64,000 nucleotides of DNA from an uncultured Rikenellaceae bacterium (GCA_946486375.1 CAMLTW010000001.1:62001-126000), one strand, 5' to 3'. Positions 42,356 to 50,535 are shown, counted from the stretch's first letter. Program-made: numbers and translations. Notes: generated by a model not told the origin, from the letters alone.

Positions 42356-42363
42356 CAAATATA
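42356..42363 (-). promoter_or_regulatory. -7 promoter box of the DUF151 gene
   Basis: TATATTTG on the minus strand, an exact consensus match. Directly upstream (42364-42377) lies a perfect 14-bp palindrome GGAAAATATTTTCC that could be an operator. Confidence 0.55.
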
Positions 42364-42397
42364 GGAAAATATTTTCCCTTTTTCGGGGGTGGCGAAA

Positions 42398-42793
42398 TCA
42401 CAGCCTTTTGACGCGATAGGCAAAGGGGGTTCCGTATGTTTCGGAAGAGAGGATATCCAAAAGCCAGAGGCGATCGGGGCCATCGGGCCGGATTCGATAG
42501 GTGTTATCCACCCCTTCGTCCGGCTCGCCTAAAAGGTCGCATCCGACATAGAGCGTCCGTTTTTCGGGAAAGCAGGCGTAGCGTACCTGAAAGGGATCGC
42601 ACCCTTCTTCCTTTCGGGTTAGGATTCCATCGGGGGAGAAGTCCCAGATGATCTTTTGGAAGGAAAAGGATCGAAAGAGCCTCCAGCCATCGGAGCCTTC
42701 GACAAAAAGAGCCTCGATGCGCCAGCGTTCCGAAAAGGCGAAACGGTCGTTGTATCCTAAAGGATAGAAGCTAAAGGGAGGGAATGCTTCCAT
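42398..42793 (-). CDS. Lipocalin-like small protein
   Basis: A 131-residue protein with no signal peptide. It has the layout W-R-I-E-A-L...I-I-W-D-F-S-P-D-G-I-L-T...Y-R-I-R-P-D-G-P-D-R-L-W-L-L-D-I...F-A-Y-R-V-K-R-L, which I read as a lipocalin-like fold (opening G/R-x-W, then W-x-F-x-x-D-G, a closing aromatic strand). It shows the same pattern as the C-terminal half of the next gene. It follows that gene by eight bases, so the two are an operon. Codon use is AT-richer than the chromosome. Function unknown. Confidence 0.55.
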   Translation of the reverse strand: MEAFPPFSFYPLGYNDRFAFSERWRIEALFVEGSDGWRLFRSFSFQKIIWDFSPDGILTRKEEGCDPFQVRYACFPEKRTLYVGCDLLGEPDEGVDNTYRIRPDGPDRLWLLDILSSETYGTPFAYRVKRL

Positions 42794-42801
42794 GGCAAGA
42801 A

Positions 42802-43359
42802 TTATTCGACCCTTTGGAAGGTAAACCTGGTGAGGGTATCGTTATTCCACTCCTGCCAGTCTACGATATCGAGCCTTTGGGAAGAAAGACGGGAAACGAG
42901 CATGTGGGTTTCTCCCACCCGAAGGGTACCTTCCTTCGGATCGAAGACGAAGGATAGGTTTTGGAAGATTTCCCCGTAGAGCCACTTGACGCTTTTTCCC
43001 TTTTCATCCATCTTCCAAAGCGATCCTTCTTCAAGGGGTATTTCCTCTTTCCACCTTTGTTCGGAAAGGAGAAAATCGCAGGCGGAAACGCACTTCCATG
43101 TGCCGAGGATGGAAGAAGGGGCATTATCCGGTAAGATAGGTTTTTCTCCGGTCAAAAGCCAAAGGAAAGGATAGCGAGGGTACCGCAGATGAATGGCAAG
43201 GGCAAGAGGGGGTGTAAGGACGGTTTGCCCGGATTCGATCCGGGTCATTTCAAGATCGGAGGAAAGTCCGATGGCATAAGAAAGCTCCGAAGAAGATAAG
43301 TTTTCGTTTTGGAGGATCGTTTGGATACGCTCCCAGGATTTGGCGGATGGGTTTGTCAT
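42802..43359 (-). CDS. HTH protein with lipocalin-like C-terminal domain
   Basis: A 185-residue protein. The N-terminal 65 residues are an XRE-like HTH (L-S-S-S-E-L-S-Y-A-I-G-L...R-I-E-S-G-Q-T) ending in F-L-W-L-L-T-G-E-K-P, as in Bacteroidales repressors. The rest (L-G-T-W-K-C-V-S-A-C...L-W-K-M-D-E-K-G-K-S...L-R-V-G-E-T...F-T-F-Q-R-V-E) is lipocalin-like. The start at 43359 excludes a hydrophobic upstream extension that runs to 43551. It shares its design with 24854-25561. It is probably a DNA-binding regulator with a small-molecule or self-sensing domain (inference). Confidence 0.6.
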   Translation of the reverse strand: MTNPSAKSWERIQTILQNENLSSSELSYAIGLSSDLEMTRIESGQTVLTPPLALAIHLRYPRYPFLWLLTGEKPILPDNAPSSILGTWKCVSACDFLLSEQRWKEEIPLEEGSLWKMDEKGKSVKWLYGEIFQNLSFVFDPKEGTLRVGETHMLVSRLSSQRLDIVDWQEWNNDTLTRFTFQRVE

Positions 43360-43372
43360 GATGGAAAAGTTA

Positions 43373-43797
43373 AGGGAATTGAAAAAAACGGCAACGGATA
43401 AGTAAAAGAGAGTGATGATAAGCAGTTTGCGGATCGAATCCGTTTCCCCTGCGCCTTTTCTCCGTGGATCGAAAAAGCCAAAAAGAAAGGGCGTGGAAAC
43501 AAGCCTCTTTTCGGTCGGTACTAGGATACCTAAGATGAGAAGCTGTCCCACACCCTAGCCTGTTTCGCTATAAAAATCGAAACATGGCTAAGGCAGACAA
43601 CTTTATACCTCATCTTAAAACACTCCTTTTTTGGGAGGAGCTTCCTAGTTTTACCGAAAAGATATAAAGAGTCGTAACCCTTTATAATATGTTCACGGCG
43701 TCAAGCCGTATCGTACCACTTCAAAGACAGCATGGTTCCCGGTTTTAGTAAGTTGAACATGCCGTCCGTCTTAAAAAGCGCGGGCGTCCGAATTATA
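43373..43797. other. Non-coding, AT-rich region with small hairpins
   Basis: About 425 bases without a convincing gene. On the minus strand there are small hairpins: ACGGC...GCCGT near 43710, ATAAAG...CTTTAT near 43680 and CTCCT...AGGAG near 43636. The arrangement GGAAGC-stem-GGAG recalls right ends of IS200/IS605-type elements, but no transposase or TnpB is present. Unresolved. Confidence 0.35.
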
Positions 43798-43992
43798 CCA
43801 TGTACGGGTTCTGGTAAACCTTTGAGAAGTATAAGTACAGACGGCCCACGCCTGAAGCTGTGAGTAATAACATACTCCGTGCCGAGAGACGTGAGCCTCG
43901 ACCAACCGGATTATGTCTGTACTTTGTCCTCTCATTAGAATTTACCAGATTCGTACATGGACAAAGGAAACCCGTCCCATAACCGACGGATC
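43798..43992 (-). ncRNA. Rod-shaped structured RNA, possibly 6S RNA
   Basis: On the minus strand a consensus TATATTTG box (43999-44006) predicts a start near 43992. Three nested perfect stems follow: 9 bp (43952-43960 with 43798-43806), 8 bp (43941-43948 with 43811-43818) and 8 bp (43915-43922 with 43835-43842). A 3/4-base loop separates the first two, and a nearly symmetric 18/16-base bubble separates the second and third. The 72-base head has its own small hairpins. A rod with a central bubble and no reading frame is the 6S RNA layout; family assignment is inference. Confidence 0.55.
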
Positions 43993-43998
43993 GTAGGA

Positions 43999-44006
43999 CA
44001 AATATA
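43999..44006 (-). promoter_or_regulatory. -7 promoter box of the 6S-like RNA candidate
   Basis: TATATTTG on the minus strand, an exact TAnnTTTG match with no gene directly downstream, which supports a non-coding transcript. Confidence 0.6.
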
Positions 44007-44088
44007 ATGAAAATTCGGATTCCCGGTCTTCCCGGATGCAACTTTTTCTTTTCCCACCGTCCTGCTTCGGTGGATGTCCACGAACAAA

Positions 44089-44130
44089 AGATCCTCACGT
44101 CGCAACTTCGTTGCTCCTCAGGATGACGGA
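44089..44130 (+). repeat. REP-like palindromic element A
   Basis: A unit starting AGATCCTCACG and ending AGGATGACGGA around a TCGTTGC core. It is homologous to the inverted unit at 44176-44215 and the direct unit at 44246-44286. Confidence 0.6.
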
Positions 44131-44175
44131 AGGGAAGCGAGGTTCTTCCTGCCATACCGTATCCAAATGTCCCCG

Positions 44176-44215
44176 CGTCATTCCGAGCGCAACGAAGTGA
44201 AGCGTGGGAATCTTT
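44176..44215 (-). repeat. REP-like palindromic element B (inverted)
   Basis: Its reverse complement begins AAAGATTCCCACG and ends GGAATGACG, matching element A. It contains the CAACGAAGTGAAGCG core common to bacterial dispersed repeats. Confidence 0.6.
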
Positions 44216-44245
44216 GACAATTTATTTCTGTCGATATGCTAAAGG

Positions 44246-44286
44246 GAGATGCTCACGCTACGCCTGCGGCTCTTTAGGATGTCGGA
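44246..44286 (+). repeat. REP-like palindromic element C
   Basis: Begins GAGATGCTCACG and ends AGGATGTCGGA, in the same orientation as element A. The three units thus run +, -, +. Confidence 0.55.
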
Positions 44287-44381
44287 AAAATTCCCTTTCG
44301 AAGAATGAACCGAAAAAGAAAATAATTCCTACCTTTCAGGGGAACGTCGGGCAGGGACGGTTCCCACGGCGTTTCAGGCGC

Positions 44382-45377
44382 ATGATCGGGAAAAGACGGA
44401 ACATAGGGGCGGCGCTTCTGCTGCTAGGAAGCGGTCTGTTGTGGGGACAGGCCGGGGAACGGCCTGCGGAACGGTTCGTGCTGGCTTTTTACAACGTCGA
44501 GAACCTGTTCGACACGGTGAACGATCCCGGAAAGGCCGACGGGGAGTTTACGCCCTGCGGTTCGTACGGATGGAATGCGGAACGGTACCGGCACAAGGTG
44601 ACGAACATCGCCCGGGTGCTTGCGCAGGTCGGGGGAGGGCCGGACGTGATCGGTCTGGCGGAAGTCGAAAACGCCGGAGTGCTGGAAGACCTGATCCGGG
44701 AATCCGCTCTGGCGAAGAAAGGATATGATTATGTATATTTCGAATCCGGGGACGCGCGGGGAATCGGAACCGCCTGTCTGTATCGGCCTCTCCGATTCCG
44801 GCTGCTGGGCGGCGAACCGTTGGAATACCGACGCATTTTCGGAGCCTCCCGGCATATCCTGCACGTATGGGGACTGTCGAGCGGGGAGAAGGTGCATATC
44901 CTGATCTGTCATCTGCCTTCGGTTCCGTCCCCTTTCCGGGAACGGGCCGAAGCCGTCGCTTCGCTGAAGCATTATGCCGATTCCCTGCAAAGGTCCGATC
45001 CGGACGCCGGCCTAATCGTTATGGGGGATTTCAACGCCAATCCGGACGACCGGCTGTTGAAGCCCCTGTTCGGCGGAAGGGAGCCGGGCGGATTGGAAAA
45101 TCCTTTCCGGGAAATGTACCGGACGGGGCGGGGTTCCTACCTTTATCGCGGTCGCTGGAACCTGTATGACGCCATTCTGGCGGATTCGGCTTTTTTCCGT
45201 GGCGGAGCCGGGCTGAAATTCGGGAAGGCGGGAATCTTCATCCGAGATTTTCTGATGCAGCAGGAAGGCGTTTATCGCGGATATCCGCTGCGCACGTTCG
45301 GAGGACGCCGCTATCTGGGCGGATACAGCGATCACCTGCCGGTTTACATGGTGCTCGAAAAGAACGTTCCGCGCTGA
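44382..45377 (+). CDS. Secreted endonuclease/exonuclease/phosphatase family protein
   Basis: A 331-residue protein with an N-terminal signal or anchor (to about 23). It has the EEP fold motifs Y-N-V-E-N-L-F-D, G-L-A-E-V-E-N (catalytic Glu), M-G-D-F-N-A-N-P-D-D (Asp/Asn) and Y-S-D-H-L-P-V (Asp-His). Homologues in Bacteroidetes are exported metal-dependent nucleases or phosphodiesterases. I chose the ATG at 44382 because it starts the signal peptide; the frame runs further up through the REP-like repeats. No operon partner is apparent. Confidence 0.85.
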   Translation: MIGKRRNIGAALLLLGSGLLWGQAGERPAERFVLAFYNVENLFDTVNDPGKADGEFTPCGSYGWNAERYRHKVTNIARVLAQVGGGPDVIGLAEVENAGVLEDLIRESALAKKGYDYVYFESGDARGIGTACLYRPLRFRLLGGEPLEYRRIFGASRHILHVWGLSSGEKVHILICHLPSVPSPFRERAEAVASLKHYADSLQRSDPDAGLIVMGDFNANPDDRLLKPLFGGREPGGLENPFREMYRTGRGSYLYRGRWNLYDAILADSAFFRGGAGLKFGKAGIFIRDFLMQQEGVYRGYPLRTFGGRRYLGGYSDHLPVYMVLEKNVPR

Positions 45378-45546
45378 TCGGGTGAAACCCGGTCGGAAGC
45401 GTTTCCGTATGGAATTTTCGTGTCTTTGGGGCATTCCCGGCCGGGCTATTCGCAGGCATTCCCAATGGTTTCCCGTTTTCTTTCCCGTTCCGTTCCGGCG
45501 TTATGGCATGATAATTATGGTATTTTCCCGAAAAAAACATTCGGGA

Positions 45547-46485
45547 ATGGAACCGCAAACCGATCGCAGGGCTGTCGTTTACCGTTCGTATTTGCTGTTG
45601 CTGCTGGCCAATACGATCTGGGGAACGGACTATCCCTTTTACAAAATACTCCTTTCGGGATACATATCCCCTTATGCGCTGGCCAGCGTGGCGCTGATCG
45701 TGGCCGGGATAATCTGCGCCGTCTCCCTGCTTTTTTTCCGGGGAGAGAAAATTCACTGGAAAGACCTTTGGGTTTTCGCCGTCGCGGGATTATTGACGGG
45801 CGTGCTTCGGAAAGGGCTGTTGATGGTCGGGATCAGCTATGCCTCCCCCATAGACGCCTCCATCATCACGACCGTCGGCCCCGTGATCGTCCTGATCATC
45901 TCGGTGATGCTGATGATCGAAAAACTGACCCGGATGAAACTCATAGGACTTCTGCTGGGACTGGCCGGAACCCTCGTCATCATCCTGTTTTCGGGCGGAA
46001 CCGGCGGAGGTCACGACCGGATGCTAGGGAACGTCATCGTCTTCCTGGCCACCCTGACGTCCGCCGTTTATATGGTATGGCTGAAAAAGGTGGTGAAAAA
46101 GTATCAGCCGCTGACCGTCATGCGATGGATGTACATCATGGCGGCTATCATGGCCCTTCCTTTCGGCATCCACTATATTCCGCAGACCGATTTCCACGCC
46201 ATGACGGGAAGCGTCTTCTGGCTGTTTCTGTTTGTGGCGCTGCTTCCGACCCTGCTGCCCAACTACATCGTCATTTCGAGCACGCGTTTCGTCAACCCCA
46301 CGCTGGTCAGCGTATACGGATACGTTCAACCGGTGGTGGCAACCGTCCTGTCCGTGGCGATGGGGGTAGACCGGCTTTCGTGGGAACAGGTGGTGGCGGG
46401 AATCGTCGTTTTCGTAGGGGTTTATCTGGTGATCCGTTCCTATAACGGAAACAGCGGGCTTACCCCCGCTCACCACATGCGTTGA
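45547..46485 (+). CDS. EamA/DMT-superfamily transporter
   Basis: A 312-residue membrane protein with ten helices in two EamA repeats, for example A-N-T-I-W-G-T-D-Y-P-F-Y-K in the first and P-N-Y-I-V-I-S-S-T-R-F-V-N-P-T in the second. It is probably a drug/metabolite exporter of unknown substrate. Two starts are possible (45508 and 45547); the second places the first helix at residue 12. It lies 169 bases after the EEP gene, so it may have its own promoter. Confidence 0.85.
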   Translation: MEPQTDRRAVVYRSYLLLLLANTIWGTDYPFYKILLSGYISPYALASVALIVAGIICAVSLLFFRGEKIHWKDLWVFAVAGLLTGVLRKGLLMVGISYASPIDASIITTVGPVIVLIISVMLMIEKLTRMKLIGLLLGLAGTLVIILFSGGTGGGHDRMLGNVIVFLATLTSAVYMVWLKKVVKKYQPLTVMRWMYIMAAIMALPFGIHYIPQTDFHAMTGSVFWLFLFVALLPTLLPNYIVISSTRFVNPTLVSVYGYVQPVVATVLSVAMGVDRLSWEQVVAGIVVFVGVYLVIRSYNGNSGLTPAHHMR

Positions 46486-46553
46486 GTCCGGAACAGAAAT
46501 AATCCCGCTGCCCGGAAAAATCAAAAGGGGCGGAGAAGACAGGCTTCGTCTCT

Positions 46554-47060
46554 TTATTGTGCGTCTTCGGAATTCTCCGATGCGGGTTCGGCCGGTCGTT
46601 CGATCAGTTTTTCCAGCGGCAAATCCTCCCGTGCGGGAACCGCCTGCGGGAACTGATCCTTGACGCGACCCCAGACGATCATGGCTTCGTCCATGGTCAG
46701 GCAGTTTCCGACCGCCACCTTGAAGTACGGGTTTTCGTAGATCATGTCCGCCGGTATGTCGGGAAAACTTTCTTTGAACCGGGCGAGGGTGGCCTGTGCA
46801 TTGGCCCGCGCCTGCTGGCTGTTGTCGAAAAAGATGCGGACGCGGTATCCCCTGATTTTCTTATGTCCGTTCGTCGGTTTGTTCAGGAAGGAGGAAATGT
46901 CGGCGCTTTCCCGGACGATCACGCGGCTTCCCGTTTCCGGATCGGGTACGGCAAGGGCTTCCTTGAAGTCTTTCGGGGATGGAATGCCGGTCTGGCTCCG
47001 CGCCCCGGAGACGGAAAGGAAAAGCGATATGCACAGGATGAAAGCGCCTTGTAGTTTCAT
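46554..47060 (-). CDS. SPOR-domain exported protein
   Basis: A 168-residue protein with a signal peptide ending near G-A-R-S-Q. The C-terminal domain (about 68-140) has the SPOR pattern Y-R-V-R-I-F-F-D-N...A-R-A-N-A-Q-A-T-L...Y-F-K-V-A-V-G-N-C. SPOR domains bind denuded septal peptidoglycan, so this protein may localise to the division site. It is the last gene of a minus-strand run with menG and a lipoprotein gene (10 bases downstream of the latter). Confidence 0.82.
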   Translation of the reverse strand: MKLQGAFILCISLFLSVSGARSQTGIPSPKDFKEALAVPDPETGSRVIVRESADISSFLNKPTNGHKKIRGYRVRIFFDNSQQARANAQATLARFKESFPDIPADMIYENPYFKVAVGNCLTMDEAMIVWGRVKDQFPQAVPAREDLPLEKLIERPAEPASENSEDAQ

Positions 47061-47070
47061 GGTTCCCGAT

Positions 47071-47589
47071 TTATAGCGGCAAATTTAGGGATTTTAAATC
47101 TTTTATCCCTATCGAATTCAGAAATACTTGCAGGGGCATGTCGGAAATCTCGAATTTTCGGTTGACTCCGCCGCCTTTCGCCCGGATGAACCCGCGGACT
47201 TTCAGCTTGTCCGCATCCCCCTGAAGGCGGGGCAGCACGCCCGCTATTCCCAGCGCTCCCCGGAAACGGATGCTGACCGGAAGCGTGACTTCGACCGCCG
47301 ACCTTTTGGGAAGGGTGACCGCTTCCCGGAGGGTGATTTGCGCGATATCTCCCTGCGGATCGCTGACCGTCAGTTCTCCTTCCTGCACCGTGATCTTCAC
47401 GCGGGAGTCGTTGACCATTCCCATGCCCAGGTCGAGCCGCATCTGGGAGAGGGTGATGCCCTGCACTTCCACGCGGTTCACTTCCTCGAACCGGATGTCG
47501 TCCGCCGAAATCCGGCAGGAAGAAAATGCGAGCGCGATGCCCAGCAGCAACAGCAGATTTTTCATAAAGCTCTTTTTTACGGTTTTCAT
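47071..47589 (-). CDS. LEA-14-like lipoprotein
   Basis: A 172-residue protein. The ATG at 47589 overlaps the menG stop (ATGA); an alternative start at 47565 begins the lipoprotein signal directly (A-L-A-F-S-S-C). The mature part is all-beta with V-E-V-Q-G-I-T-L-S...V-E-V-T-L-P-V-S-I-R-F, as in LEA type-2/WHy-like proteins. It is probably an envelope lipoprotein of unknown role in the menG operon. Confidence 0.72.
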   Translation of the reverse strand: MKTVKKSFMKNLLLLLGIALAFSSCRISADDIRFEEVNRVEVQGITLSQMRLDLGMGMVNDSRVKITVQEGELTVSDPQGDIAQITLREAVTLPKRSAVEVTLPVSIRFRGALGIAGVLPRLQGDADKLKVRGFIRAKGGGVNRKFEISDMPLQVFLNSIGIKDLKSLNLPL

Positions 47590-48317
47590 GCTTTGACTCC
47601 CCGGTACAGAATGGCCAACCGTCCTGTGACGCTTTCCTGCGTGTTTTCGCGGAACCCGGCCTGTTCCATCAGGGCGGCGAACCGATCGCCCCACGGGAAG
47701 GCTTCGACCGATTGCTGCAAATAACGATAGGCCTTTTTTTCCCCCGATACCGTTCCGCCGATGAACGGGAGCAGTTTTCGGAAGTAAAAAAGGTAGAAGG
47801 CGCCGAACACCCGGTTCCGGGGCATGGCGAATTCCAGTACGTACACTTTTCCTCCCGGTTTCAGCACCCGGCATATTTCTTTCATCCCCCGCTCCGGATG
47901 TTCGAAATTCCGAACACCGAATCCGACCGTGACGACATCGAACGAATCGTCTGCGAACGGCAGGTTTTCCGCATCCCCTTCCGCCAGCGCCACGATGTTG
48001 GCCGCCTTTTTCCGGGCGGCTTTCCGACGGGCGACCGCCAGCATTTCCGGAGACAGGTCGATTCCTGTGACCGTTGCGCCGGGATTGGTGCGGGCCAGCA
48101 ATACGGCCAGGTCTCCCGTGCCGGCGGCGACGTCCAGAATCGTGCCGGGCCGATCCTGCCGCACCCGTTTTCCCACTTTCCTCCTCCATCCGGTGTCTAC
48201 CCCGAACGAAAGCATCCGGTTGAGAAAGTCGTACCGGAAGGCGATCCGGTCGAACATGGTTCGCACCTGTTCCTTCTTGGAGCCCCTCGTGTCGTATGGT
48301 TTTACCGTTTCGTCCAT
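47586..48317 (-). CDS. menG: Demethylmenaquinone methyltransferase (UbiE/MenG)
   Basis: A 243-residue SAM-dependent class I methyltransferase. It shows F-D-R-I-A-F-R-Y-D-F-L-N-R-M-L-S-F-G, D-V-A-A-G-T-G-D-L-A (SAM site), G-I-D-L-S-P-E-M-L and G-F-G-V-R-N-F-E, all UbiE/MenG signatures. It makes menaquinone, the quinone of this phylum. The gene follows the LolC/E permease closely (stop to start 4 bases) and overlaps the next lipoprotein gene. Confidence 0.93.
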   Translation of the reverse strand: MDETVKPYDTRGSKKEQVRTMFDRIAFRYDFLNRMLSFGVDTGWRRKVGKRVRQDRPGTILDVAAGTGDLAVLLARTNPGATVTGIDLSPEMLAVARRKAARKKAANIVALAEGDAENLPFADDSFDVVTVGFGVRNFEHPERGMKEICRVLKPGGKVYVLEFAMPRNRVFGAFYLFYFRKLLPFIGGTVSGEKKAYRYLQQSVEAFPWGDRFAALMEQAGFRENTQESVTGRLAILYRGVKA

Positions 48318-48321
48318 GGAA

Positions 48322-49560
48322 CTATTCGAATCTGATGCTTTTTTCGGGGCGTATCCGGGATACGATGGACGTGGGGATGAAGACGAAGAGTATGGCGGCA
48401 GCGAATATCCCCAGGTTCAATAGCCCGACGGATCCCCAGTCGATGTAAACGGGTACGTGAGAGAGAAAATAGCCTTCAGAGTTGAGCTTCAGCAGGCCCG
48501 TGTACTGTTGCAGGTAGCAAAATCCGAGCCCCACCGCGTTTCCCCAGAGCATTCCTTTGAGCACCAGCCGGGAGGAGCGCAGGACGAAAATCCGCCGTAT
48601 GCCGCTGTCCGGCATGCCGAGGGCCTTGAGGATGCCGATCATCGACGTTTTTTCCAGCAGGATGATCAGCAGGGCGGCGATGATGTTGAATCCCGCCACC
48701 AGCAGCATGATCGTGATGATGATGACGGCGTTCAGGTTGTGCGTGTCGAGCCAGTCGAAAATGACAGGATTGCTTTCCCGGAGGTTGGTGACCATCAGCT
48801 GTCCTTCGATCCGGTCGGACATGCCGTCGAGGGCGTCGAACACGTTGTTGCCGAACGTTTCCAGCCGGTCGAAATCGACGGTCGCCAGTTCGAAACCCGT
48901 GATCTGGTCGCTCGTCCAGCCGTTCAGCCGCTGTACGTTCCGGATGTCACCCAGCACCAGGATGTTGTCCACCGTTTGCAGGTCGGTTTCGTAGATGCCG
49001 CTCACCTTGAACCGGTCGCGCCGGGGCGGATTCTGGATGAACATCATTTCGAATTTGTCCCCGACATTCAGTTTCATCTGTCGGGCCAGCCGGTCGGAGA
49101 TCAGCACGTCCTTGTTCCGGATCGAGTCGCTCACTACCGGTAGTTCCCCCGCTTTCAGGTTTTTTCGGAAAAAAGTCCAGTCGTAGTCCGGCCCGATCCC
49201 TTTCAGTACCACTCCCTGGATGGCTTCTTCCCCCTTGAGCACCCCGGCCTTGATGGCGTAACGGTTCATGTGTCCGAATCCCGGAATCCAGGGCAGCGTG
49301 TCCAGAAAAGGCTGATCAGCGGAAATGGGAACGGTTTCATAGGAGGTGTTGTGGTCGAAATGGCGGATTTGCACATGAGAGAGAAACCCGGTCAACTTTT
49401 CGGATATTTCCCGTTTGAAACCGAAAATCACGCCCAACGAGAAAATCATGACACTCAGGCCGATGGCGACGCTGAGGGTGGCGATTTTCACCATCACCGT
49501 ATTGGCCCGGCCGCCTTTGTCCGCCGCCAGTCGCCGGGCTATGAAACGAGATGCGTTCAT
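48322..49560 (-). CDS. LolC/LolE-type FtsX permease
   Basis: A 412-residue membrane protein. One N-terminal helix (about 22-48), a large periplasmic domain (MacB-PCD-like, with D-V-L-I-S-D-R-L-A-R-Q and G-I-Y-E-T-D-L-Q) and three C-terminal helices of the FtsX type (I-I-A-A-L-L-I-I-L-L-E-K-T-S-M-I-G) define it. It is the expected single LolC/E subunit for releasing lipoproteins from the inner membrane. No LolD ATPase lies next to it. I chose ATG at 49560; M-N-K starts 15 residues earlier are less likely. Confidence 0.88.
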   Translation of the reverse strand: MNASRFIARRLAADKGGRANTVMVKIATLSVAIGLSVMIFSLGVIFGFKREISEKLTGFLSHVQIRHFDHNTSYETVPISADQPFLDTLPWIPGFGHMNRYAIKAGVLKGEEAIQGVVLKGIGPDYDWTFFRKNLKAGELPVVSDSIRNKDVLISDRLARQMKLNVGDKFEMMFIQNPPRRDRFKVSGIYETDLQTVDNILVLGDIRNVQRLNGWTSDQITGFELATVDFDRLETFGNNVFDALDGMSDRIEGQLMVTNLRESNPVIFDWLDTHNLNAVIIITIMLLVAGFNIIAALLIILLEKTSMIGILKALGMPDSGIRRIFVLRSSRLVLKGMLWGNAVGLGFCYLQQYTGLLKLNSEGYFLSHVPVYIDWGSVGLLNLGIFAAAILFVFIPTSIVSRIRPEKSIRFE

Positions 49561-49673
49561 TTTATTCATCCGGGAATGTTTTCCGTCAGAGGTGCTGGAA
49601 AACATTCTCTTTGTTCAGTTTTTCCTCTTGGCAGGTCTTCCAGCGCCGGTTACAAAGAAACGCAAAAAAATTA

Positions 49674-49681
49674 TACTTTTG
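49674..49681 (+). promoter_or_regulatory. -7 promoter box of the SDR gene
   Basis: TACTTTTG on the plus strand matches TAnnTTTG, with a leader of about 80 bases. Confidence 0.5.
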
Positions 49682-49764
49682 TATCCACGGGATTTAAAAT
49701 GTATCCCGGAACCCGGCCGGAGAGGGGATATGTTCTGGGCAGGAAACCGAAAAAACAGAAAATC

Positions 49765-50526
49765 ATGGGAAAGACGGCTTTGATTACCGGGGCCACTTCG
49801 GGCATCGGTCATGCGACGGCCCTCCGGCTGGCACGGAACGGATACGACGTGATCCTGACCGGACGGAGGCAGGATCGGCTGGAGCATCTGAAAGGCGTGA
49901 TCCGGCAGGAGACGCAGGCGGAAGTTATTCCGCTCTGTTTCGATATCCGGGACAAACGGGCCGTCGCGGAGGCCCTCGAATCGCTGGAACCCCGCTTCCG
50001 GGCGGTGGACGTGCTGGTGAACAATGCGGGACTGGCTGCCGGTCTGGAACACATCGACGAAGGGAGCTTGGAGGACTGGGAACGGATGATCGACACCAAC
50101 GTGAAAGGATTGCTTTACGTGACCCGCATCGTTTCCGGCTGGATGATTTCCCGTAGTTCGGGGCACATCATCAACATGGGATCGGTCGCCGGGGTGCAGA
50201 CCTACGAAAACGGGAACGTTTACTGCGCGACCAAACATGCCGTTCACGCCCTTTCCGAAGGGATGCGGATCGACCTGCTCCGTCACGGAATCAAGGTTTC
50301 GGAAATCCGTCCGGGAATGGTGGAGACGGAGTTTTCGACCGTTCGTTTCCACGGCGACAAGGAACGGGCCGATCAAGTGTACAAAGGGGTTACGCCGCTT
50401 TACGGGGACGACATCGCTTCGGTGGTGGAATGGCTGGTGAGCCTGCCGCCCCACATGAACGTGACAGAAGTACAGGTGATGCCGACACAACAGGCCGACG
50501 CTTTTTATACCTACCGCAAACAGTGA
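49765..50526 (+). CDS. Short-chain dehydrogenase/reductase (YdfG-like)
   Basis: A 253-residue classical SDR. It has the cofactor loop T-G-A-T-S-G-I-G (8-15), N-N-A-G, G-S-V-A-G and the active-site Y-C-A-T-K. The layout and the R-P-G-M-V-E-T-E-F motif match YdfG-type NADP-dependent 3-hydroxy acid/serine dehydrogenases. It is nine bases before the VanX-like gene, so they form an operon. Substrate unknown. Confidence 0.88.
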   Translation: MGKTALITGATSGIGHATALRLARNGYDVILTGRRQDRLEHLKGVIRQETQAEVIPLCFDIRDKRAVAEALESLEPRFRAVDVLVNNAGLAAGLEHIDEGSLEDWERMIDTNVKGLLYVTRIVSGWMISRSSGHIINMGSVAGVQTYENGNVYCATKHAVHALSEGMRIDLLRHGIKVSEIRPGMVETEFSTVRFHGDKERADQVYKGVTPLYGDDIASVVEWLVSLPPHMNVTEVQVMPTQQADAFYTYRKQ

Positions 50527-50535
50527 TGCGAAGCG

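Noticed and set aside
43373..43797. Possible IS200/IS605 right end (GGAAGC followed by a stem-loop) and omega-RNA-like hairpins.
   Set aside because: No TnpA or TnpB gene is present and the match rests on a short motif only; kept as a note.
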